DNA from: Ruminococcaceae bacterium UBA1448
GTDB taxonomy: Bacteria > Bacillota > Clostridia > Oscillospirales > Ruminococcaceae
DNA length: 10,002 nucleotides
Direction of reading: 5' to 3'
Assembly: GCA_002329405.1 (NCBI GenBank)
Contig: DCTE01000110.1
Span: forward strand, 1 to 10,002
Notes under the pieces: model-generated
Told to the model about the DNA's origin: nothing
The model's input: the letters and a program-made list of their open reading frames with translations, nothing else
Databases searched by the model: none
Shown here: positions 5,317-10,002 of the stretch, piece after piece
Numbering within the stretch: position 1 is the stretch's first letter
How the letters are laid out: the number at the start of each line of letters is the position of its first letter
Program-made: the position numbers and the translations under genes

Positions 5317-6600
5317 ATGGACAGACAGGACAAAACTTACTGTCAATATATTGAGATCCTGAAAAAAGAACTGATTCCGGCCATGGGCTGCACTGAACCG
5401 ATCGCGGTTGCCTACTGTGCCGCGATGGCACGGTCAGTGCTGGGCAGGCTGCCTGTACGGACAGAACTGACAGTAAGCGGAAATATCATTAAAAATGTCA
5501 AAAGCGTCATTGTTCCCAACACCGGCGGTGCCAGGGGGCTGGAAGCCGCCGCAGGCATCGGCATTGTCGCCGGTAAAGAAGGGCTGGGGCTGGAAGTTCT
5601 GTCACAGGTCACCGAGTCCGAGCAAAAAGAATTCGCCAGATGGATGGAAACCGCGGTTTTTTCAGTTGAGCAGGCACAAGATGGCAAGCTGCTGAGCATT
5701 ACGGTACGGCTGTGGGACGAGGACGGGCATACCGCCGCCGCCCAGATTACCGATACACACGACCACATTGTCTTGCTGGAAAAGGACGGCAGTATCATCC
5801 AAAAAGAAACTGCCGGACAAAACAACGACCAGCAGGCATCTGTACCCGACTGTCTGACAGTGGAAGGGATCTGCCAGTTTGCCGAGATTGCCGATATCGA
5901 AGACGTTCGGGAGATTCTTGACCGGCAGATCCAATATAACACCGCGATCGCAGACGAAGGGCTCAGGGGAGATTACGGCGCCAATATCGGCAAAGTCCTG
6001 CTCCACAACAACCCAAACAATGTCAAGACCCGCGCCAAGGCCCGCGCGGCGGCCGGTTCTGACGCGCGGATGAATGGCTGCGAACTGCCGGTTGTCATCA
6101 ACTCCGGTTCCGGCAACCAGGGGATGACTGCTTCGCTTCCGGTCATCGAATACGCCGCTGAACTGCACGCTGATCAGGACACTCTCTACCGGGCGCTGCT
6201 GGTATCCAATCTGCTGGCAATCCATATCAAGTCGGGCATCGGCTGTCTGTCCGCCTATTGCGGCGCGGTGTCGGCAGGCGCATCCGCTGGAGCAGGTATC
6301 GCCTGGCTGCGAGGCGGCAGGTTTACTGAAATCGCACATACCGTCGTGAATGCGCTGGCAATCACATCAGGCATTGTCTGCGACGGTGCAAAGGCTTCCT
6401 GTGCTGCTAAAATCGCAATCGCAGTCGACGCCGGACTGATGGGCTATGAAATGTATCAGATGGGACAGCAGTTTTACGGCGGCGACGGTATTATTTCCCG
6501 CGGCGTTGAGAATACCATCCGCAATATCGGCCGTCTCGGACACGATGGCATGCGGGAAACCGACCGGGAAATCCTGAACATCATGACCTGTGTCGACTGA
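5317..6600 (+). CDS. cyuA: L-cysteine desulfidase family protein (CyuA/YhaM, UPF0597)
   Basis: This 427-residue cytoplasmic protein belongs to the family of E. coli CyuA (YhaM) and the Methanocaldococcus desulfidase, distantly related to the Fe-S L-serine dehydratase alpha chain. The characterised members break L-cysteine down to pyruvate, ammonia and sulfide using an oxygen-sensitive Fe-S cluster. Diagnostic stretches are PAMGCTEPIAVAYCAA (21-36), INSGSGNQGMTASLPVI (266-282), IKSGIGCLSAYCGAVSAGAS (304-323) and GIVCDGAKASCAAKI (352-366). The conserved cysteines Cys25, Cys310, Cys355 and Cys362 are all present; Cys25 and the seven-residue step between the last two match the proposed cluster ligands of the archaeal enzyme as I remember them. 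Length is normal for the family. The Shine-Dalgarno AAAGGAGA (5302-5309) precedes the ATG. The gene heads an operon with the amidohydrolase 31 bases downstream. The substrate is inferred from family; serine or another amino acid cannot be excluded. Confidence 0.85.
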   Translation: MDRQDKTYCQYIEILKKELIPAMGCTEPIAVAYCAAMARSVLGRLPVRTELTVSGNIIKNVKSVIVPNTGGARGLEAAAGIGIVAGKEGLGLEVLSQVTESEQKEFARWMETAVFSVEQAQDGKLLSITVRLWDEDGHTAAAQITDTHDHIVLLEKDGSIIQKETAGQNNDQQASVPDCLTVEGICQFAEIADIEDVREILDRQIQYNTAIADEGLRGDYGANIGKVLLHNNPNNVKTRAKARAAAGSDARMNGCELPVVINSGSGNQGMTASLPVIEYAAELHADQDTLYRALLVSNLLAIHIKSGIGCLSAYCGAVSAGASAGAGIAWLRGGRFTEIAHTVVNALAITSGIVCDGAKASCAAKIAIAVDAGLMGYEMYQMGQQFYGGDGIISRGVENTIRNIGRLGHDGMRETDREILNIMTCVD

Positions 6601-6631
6601 CAAGCTGGAGACAGAGAACGGAGGAACCGGA

Positions 6632-7987
6632 ATGGACAGACTGGAACAGAAGATCATCAACTGCATTGAACAGCACCGGGATGAGATCATCACCATTGGA
6701 CGGGATATCTTTACCCATGCAGAAATGGGGTATAAAGAATACCGTACCGCTCAAATCGTGGCTGACCGGCTGCGTCAGCTGGGGATAGAACCACAGACCG
6801 GCCTTGCCGTAACCGGTGTCAAAGGATATCTTAAGCCGCGGTGCAGCGGCCCGATTGTCGCATTAGTCGGCGAACTGGACGCGCTTCCCATCCCAGCCCA
6901 CCCGGATGCCAACCCGGAAACCGGTGCATCCCACTGCTGTGGGCACAATGCACAGATCGCAGGGTTGCTCGGAGCAGCAATTGCCCTGACCGACCCGGAG
7001 ATTGCACAGGCGTTGGACGGCAATATCGCATTTATGGCGGCGCCCGCGGAAGAATTTGTCGATACTGAATTTAAGGTCGGCCTGATTCAGAAGGGAACCA
7101 TCCGCTATTGCGGCGGAAAAAGTGAGCTCATTCGGATTGGCGCTTTTGACGATATCGACATTGCAGTCGGGCATCATATCTCCCCGAACCTGCCCGGCTA
7201 TCAGCTTGCAAATGGGACCTCCAATGGCTTTGTCAATAAAGTCGTCACCTTCCACGGGAAATCTGCCCATGCGGCCGGTTCCCCGCATACCGGTGTCGAT
7301 GCTCTCAACGCCGCAATGCTGGCGCTGCATGCAATCGACTTGCAGCGGGAAACTTTCCGGGATGCCGATTCGGTGCGCATCCACAGTTTTATGCCCCGCG
7401 CGGGTACTGCAATCAATGTCATTGCGGAAGAGACCTGCATTGAAAGTTCGGTACGCGGTAAAAATATTCCTGCAATGCAGGACGCCAGCCGCAAATATGA
7501 CCGCGCAATCCGTGCAGGTGCCATCGGGTTGGGATGTACAGCGGAAATTGTCACGGTCCCCGGTTATCTGCCAACCGTACCTTTGGATGACCCTGGACTG
7601 CTGACCGGCGTCTTGCAGGACCTGTCAGCGGAAGGGCAGACACGGGGATACCATTATCCGGTTGACTATTGCAATGCGGATTCGCATACAGCCGGTTCGA
7701 CAGATTTCGGGGAAGTTTCATCCATCCTGCCGCTTTACCAGTTCAACACCGGCGGGTATACCGGTGAACTGCACAACTCCAATGTGAGAGTCACCGACGA
7801 ACAGTTGGCTTATGTGGAAACAGCAAAGATTTTTGCTCTAACCGCCTACCGGCTGCTTAAAAACCAGGCAGAAGCAGCCAAAAAAGTATTGGCCGGTTTT
7901 CATCCGACGCTGACGCGGGAAGAATATTTCGCATTTATGGAAGAAAACGACCGGACAGAAGTTTATCCCCCGGCATCTGAAAGATGA
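6632..7987 (+). CDS. M20-family metal-dependent amidohydrolase
   Basis: This 451-residue cytoplasmic hydrolase belongs to the M20 group that includes IAA-amino-acid and p-aminobenzoyl-glutamate hydrolases, which cut N-acyl or peptide bonds using two metal ions. Metal-site residues are visible: Cys103 and His105 in CCGHNAQ, Glu140-Glu141 in APAEEF, His181-His182 in VGHHIS and His381 in GELHNSN. The GELDALPI strand and the dimerisation-domain motif HGKSAHAAGSPHTGVDALNA are also typical. GHN replaces the more usual GHD, as in AbgB-like members. The start at 6632 is chosen because GGAGG (6620-6624) lies seven bases before it; the in-frame ATG at 6590 lies inside the preceding gene with no such site. 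The gene is 31 bases after the cyuA-like gene with no terminator between, so the two are probably co-transcribed. The substrate is unknown; an N-acyl-cysteine or cysteinyl dipeptide would fit the neighbour. No clear terminator follows. Confidence 0.87.
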   Translation: MDRLEQKIINCIEQHRDEIITIGRDIFTHAEMGYKEYRTAQIVADRLRQLGIEPQTGLAVTGVKGYLKPRCSGPIVALVGELDALPIPAHPDANPETGASHCCGHNAQIAGLLGAAIALTDPEIAQALDGNIAFMAAPAEEFVDTEFKVGLIQKGTIRYCGGKSELIRIGAFDDIDIAVGHHISPNLPGYQLANGTSNGFVNKVVTFHGKSAHAAGSPHTGVDALNAAMLALHAIDLQRETFRDADSVRIHSFMPRAGTAINVIAEETCIESSVRGKNIPAMQDASRKYDRAIRAGAIGLGCTAEIVTVPGYLPTVPLDDPGLLTGVLQDLSAEGQTRGYHYPVDYCNADSHTAGSTDFGEVSSILPLYQFNTGGYTGELHNSNVRVTDEQLAYVETAKIFALTAYRLLKNQAEAAKKVLAGFHPTLTREEYFAFMEENDRTEVYPPASER

Positions 7988-8011
7988 TTCTTTTGGGCAG
8001 TTGGTTTTGAC

Positions 8012-8040
8012 TTGCAAACAACCGCCAAAACTGATATAAT
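8012..8040 (+). promoter_or_regulatory. Sigma-A promoter of the proS-PAS operon
   Basis: TTGCAA (8012-8017), a 17-base spacer and a perfect TATAAT (8035-8040), with a TG one base upstream (8032-8033), form a strong extended -10 promoter. The start near 8047 gives a leader of about 56 bases. An imperfect dyad (7991-8030) overlaps the -35 box and spacer. Confidence 0.82.
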
Positions 8041-8056
8041 CAGATTATCTGCGTGA

Positions 8057-8074
8057 GGCACCCTGAATGGTGCC
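8057..8074 (+). promoter_or_regulatory. Small hairpin in the proS leader
   Basis: GGCACC (8057-8062) and GGTGCC (8069-8074) form a perfect six-base-pair stem with the loop CTGAAT, close to the predicted 5' end of the transcript. No T run follows. The leader is far too short for a T-box, so ordinary tRNA-sensing control of proS is not seen here. It may simply stabilise the mRNA. Confidence 0.45.
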
Positions 8075-8102
8075 AATGTAACAAGAGAAAGGAAGATCAC
8101 CT

Positions 8103-9539
8103 GTGGCACAACAGAAAAAAATGGTGGAAGCCATCACCTCGATGGACACCGATTTTGCCAAATGGTATACCGATGTTGTCGTAAAAGCCGAGCTGTGCGA
8201 GTATTCCAGCGTCCGCGGCTGTATCGTGTTCCGCCCTTACGGCTACGCGATCTGGGAAAATATCCAGAAAATCCTCGATGCCCGTTTCAAAGAAACCGGT
8301 CATGAAAATGTATATATGCCGATGCTGATTCCTGAAAGCCTGCTGCAAAAGGAAAAGGACCATGTCGAGGGCTTTGCGCCCGAATGCGCATGGGTCACCG
8401 TTGGCGGACAGGATACCTTGACCGAACGGCTGTGCGTTCGTCCGACCTCTGAGACGCTGTTCTGCGAACACTTCTCTCATGTCATCCACTCCTACCGTGA
8501 CCTGCCGATGCTGTATAACCAGTGGTGCTCGGTCATGCGCTGGGAAAAGACTACCCGTCCTTTCCTGAGAACCTCCGAGTTCCTCTGGCAGGAAGGCCAT
8601 ACAATGCACGAAACAGCAGAGGACGCGCAGGCAGAGACTTTGCAGATGCTCAACATCTACGCGGATTTCTGTGAAGATTCCCTTGCAATCCCGGTCCTGA
8701 AAGGGGAAAAGACCCCCAAGGAAAAATTTGCAGGTGCAGAAGCAACCTATACCATTGAAGCCATGATGCACAACGGCGTCGCCCTCCAGTCGGGTACCAG
8801 CCATTATTTTGGCGACGGCTTTGCCCGCGCCTTCAACATCCAGTTTACCGGCCGTGACAACCGCCTCGCTTACCCGCATCAGACTTCCTGGGGCGTTTCC
8901 ACCCGTCTGATCGGCGGTATCATCATGACCCACGGCGACGACAACGGCCTTGTACTGCCGCCCGCAATCGCGCCTATCCAGGTTATCATTATCCCGATTG
9001 CCCAGCATAAGCCCGGCGTTCTGGACAAGGCCGGCGAGCTGCTGGAAAGACTGAAAAAGGTTGCAAGGGTCAAACTGGACGACTCGGATAACTCGCCCGG
9101 ATGGAAGTTCTCGGAATACGAGATGAAGGGTGTTCCGCTCCGTCTGGAGATCGGCCCGAAGGATATCGAACAGAATCAGTGCGTACTGGTCCGCCGCGAT
9201 ACCCGCGAAAAGATTGTCGTATCTCTGGATGAGCTGGAAACTGCGGTTCCGGCTGCGCTGAAAGCTGTACACGACGGTCTGTATCAGAAAGCTCTGGAAA
9301 ACCGTCAGAACCGTACCTGGGATGCCCACAACTGGGATGAGTTTAAGAAGATTGCCGAGGAAAAATCCGGCTTTATCCGTGCCATGTGGTGCGGGGACGA
9401 AGCCTGCGAGGACAAGATCAAGGATGAAACCGGTATCAAATCCCGCTGTATCCCGTTCGGTGAAGAACCGGTTTCGGATGTCTGCGTATGCTGCGGCAAA
9501 CCTGCACACAAGCTGGTTTACTGGGGCAGACAGTATTGA
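8103..9539 (+). CDS. proS: Prolyl-tRNA synthetase, archaeal/eukaryotic type
   Basis: This 478-residue class II synthetase charges tRNA-Pro with proline. It is the shorter archaeal/eukaryote-like (Thermus) form, without the editing insertion of the E. coli form. In order it shows motif 1 (about 70-80), the RPTSET proline/ATP loop (113-118), motif 2 ([20 protein letters not shown], 145-164), motif 3 ([11 protein letters not shown], about 262-272), the anticodon-binding domain (from about 292) and a C-terminal zinc domain. Cysteines 430, 435, 461 and 464 have exactly the spacing (5, 26, 3) that I recall for the zinc ligands of the Thermus enzyme, and the chain ends in Tyr as in that group. The start is GTG at 8103, with AAAGGAAG (8088-8095) as ribosome binding site. 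It leads a small operon with a PAS-domain gene 33 bases downstream. Confidence 0.96.
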   Translation: MAQQKKMVEAITSMDTDFAKWYTDVVVKAELCEYSSVRGCIVFRPYGYAIWENIQKILDARFKETGHENVYMPMLIPESLLQKEKDHVEGFAPECAWVTVGGQDTLTERLCVRPTSETLFCEHFSHVIHSYRDLPMLYNQWCSVMRWEKTTRPFLRTSEFLWQEGHTMHETAEDAQAETLQMLNIYADFCEDSLAIPVLKGEKTPKEKFAGAEATYTIEAMMHNGVALQSGTSHYFGDGFARAFNIQFTGRDNRLAYPHQTSWGVSTRLIGGIIMTHGDDNGLVLPPAIAPIQVIIIPIAQHKPGVLDKAGELLERLKKVARVKLDDSDNSPGWKFSEYEMKGVPLRLEIGPKDIEQNQCVLVRRDTREKIVVSLDELETAVPAALKAVHDGLYQKALENRQNRTWDAHNWDEFKKIAEEKSGFIRAMWCGDEACEDKIKDETGIKSRCIPFGEEPVSDVCVCCGKPAHKLVYWGRQY

Positions 9540-9572
9540 TTCTGAAATCTTGAGCAGAAAAGGGGCGGCGTC

Positions 9573-9917
9573 ATGAACCGCGAAGAGATGTTTGAAGCAA
9601 TTCTCGACAGCATCCCGTACAGGATCGTCTTTGTGGATACCGACCACATCATTCGGTTCCTGAACAAAGAAGCACGCCATCATTATTATGACGTGCGGGG
9701 ATATGGCGAACTGGTTGGAAAGTCGATTTTTGAATGCCACTCGGAAAAATCTAAAGAGATGCTGATTGCAGCGGTTGAAAAACTGCGCAATCATGGCAAT
9801 GAGATCTATCTCGGTGTCAGCGTTTACAATGAGCGAAAATATATCAACCCGGTCCGCAATGAAAAGGGCGAACTGATCGGATACTTTGAGCGGTTTGAAC
9901 GCAACCTGCAAAAATAA
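9573..9917 (+). CDS. Stand-alone PAS-domain protein
   Basis: This 114-residue cytoplasmic protein is essentially one PAS domain with no output domain. The pattern ILDSIPYRIVFVDTDHIIRFLN (10-31), VGKSIFECHSEKS (48-60) and the closing strands YINPVRNEKGELIGYFERF (90-108) resemble the C-terminal PAS domain of DUF438/hemerythrin-type proteins, which have a similar CH..KS segment. His56 or Cys55 could contact a ligand or cofactor, but this is not shown. Short PAS proteins may sense a small molecule or redox state, or act by pairing with other PAS proteins; the role here is unknown. AAAGGGG (9559-9565) is the ribosome binding site. It starts 33 bases after proS with no terminator between, so it is probably co-transcribed. 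Confidence 0.78.
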   Translation: MNREEMFEAILDSIPYRIVFVDTDHIIRFLNKEARHHYYDVRGYGELVGKSIFECHSEKSKEMLIAAVEKLRNHGNEIYLGVSVYNERKYINPVRNEKGELIGYFERFERNLQK

Positions 9918-9934
9918 ATCAATATAAAGCAAAT

Positions 9935-9974
9935 GGGAGACAACCTGTTCTTACGCAGATTGTCTCCCGCTTTT
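9935..9974 (+). terminator. Intrinsic terminator of the proS-PAS operon
   Basis: GGGAGACAA (9935-9943) pairs perfectly with TTGTCTCCC (9960-9968), and an inner CTG/CAG can extend the stem. GCTTTTATTCTT follows. It begins 17 bases after the PAS gene stop codon. Confidence 0.9.
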
Positions 9975-9981
9975 ATTCTTC

Positions 9982-10002
9982 GGCTCTTTGTCAATAGTTG
10001 GG
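9982..10002 (+). mobile_element. Possible terminal inverted repeat of an ISL3-like element (cut by window edge)
   Basis: The last 21 bases begin GGCTCTTTGTCAA and continue ATAGTTGGG. This resembles the terminal repeats of ISL3-family insertion sequences, which typically begin GG.TCTT. It starts eight bases after the terminator T run, a likely landing spot for an insertion. No transposase is visible, so this rests on a short remembered motif. Confidence 0.3.

Noticed and set aside
5412..6339. Several minus-strand open frames opposite the cysteine desulfidase gene
   Set aside because: They are shadows of a well-conserved plus-strand gene and have no starts, ribosome binding sites or family resemblance of their own.
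8041..8102. T-box riboswitch upstream of proS
   Set aside because: The leader after the promoter is only about 56 bases and lacks the T-box sequence, specifier loop and terminator. A T-box needs around 200 bases or more.
8097..9932. Very long open frame on the minus strand (611 codons) opposite proS
   Set aside because: It mirrors an unmistakable ProS gene, its translation resembles no protein family, and it has no ribosome binding site or promoter. It results from the codon use of proS.

Overview
The window looks like a chromosomal segment of a Gram-positive, endospore-forming anaerobe. A clostridial lineage such as Oscillospiraceae/Ruminococcaceae is my best guess. The reasons are a recognisable SpoIVB sporulation peptidase, a pyrophosphate-type phosphofructokinase, an Fe-S cysteine desulfidase of the CyuA/YhaM family, strong AGGAGG-like ribosome binding sites, near-consensus sigma-A promoters, and coding DNA of balanced base composition between AT-rich intergenic gaps. 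The lineage is an inference from gene content; there is no rRNA or other marker to confirm it.

Layout. Bases 1-21 are the 5' end of a minus-strand tRNA gene (probably tRNA-Ala), cut by the window edge, with a perfect TTGACA-17-TATAAT promoter at 89-117. Back to back with it is a second strong promoter (154-182) reading right into a membrane protein (263-1156). That protein resembles a SipW-type signal peptidase but has lost its catalytic residues and carries a long acidic Asp/Tyr-rich tail. After a terminator and a leader with two alternative hairpins comes a PPi-type phosphofructokinase (1335-2606). Its terminator overlaps a candidate forespore sigma-G promoter for spoIVB (2718-4166). A 320-base gap with hairpins and an extended -10 promoter precedes a DUF1275/YoaK-family membrane protein (4487-5164), which ends at a strong terminator.

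The right half holds two apparent two-gene operons. The first has its own promoter at 5238-5266 and contains a CyuA-like L-cysteine desulfidase (5317-6600), then, 31 bases later, an M20-family amidohydrolase (6632-7987). Together they suggest release of an amino acid, perhaps cysteine, from an N-acyl or peptide conjugate, followed by breakdown to pyruvate, ammonia and sulfide; this link is a hypothesis. The second has its promoter at 8012-8040 and contains an archaeal/eukaryotic-type prolyl-tRNA synthetase with a complete C-terminal zinc site (8103-9539), then a small stand-alone PAS-domain protein (9573-9917), and ends at a terminator (9935-9974). The last 21 bases (9982-10002) may be the first bases of an ISL3-like insertion sequence.

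All protein genes are on the plus strand. Apart from the degenerate signal peptidase and the possible mobile-element tip, this is mostly ordinary housekeeping and sporulation chromosome. I see no CRISPR, phage, toxin-antitoxin or defence system.
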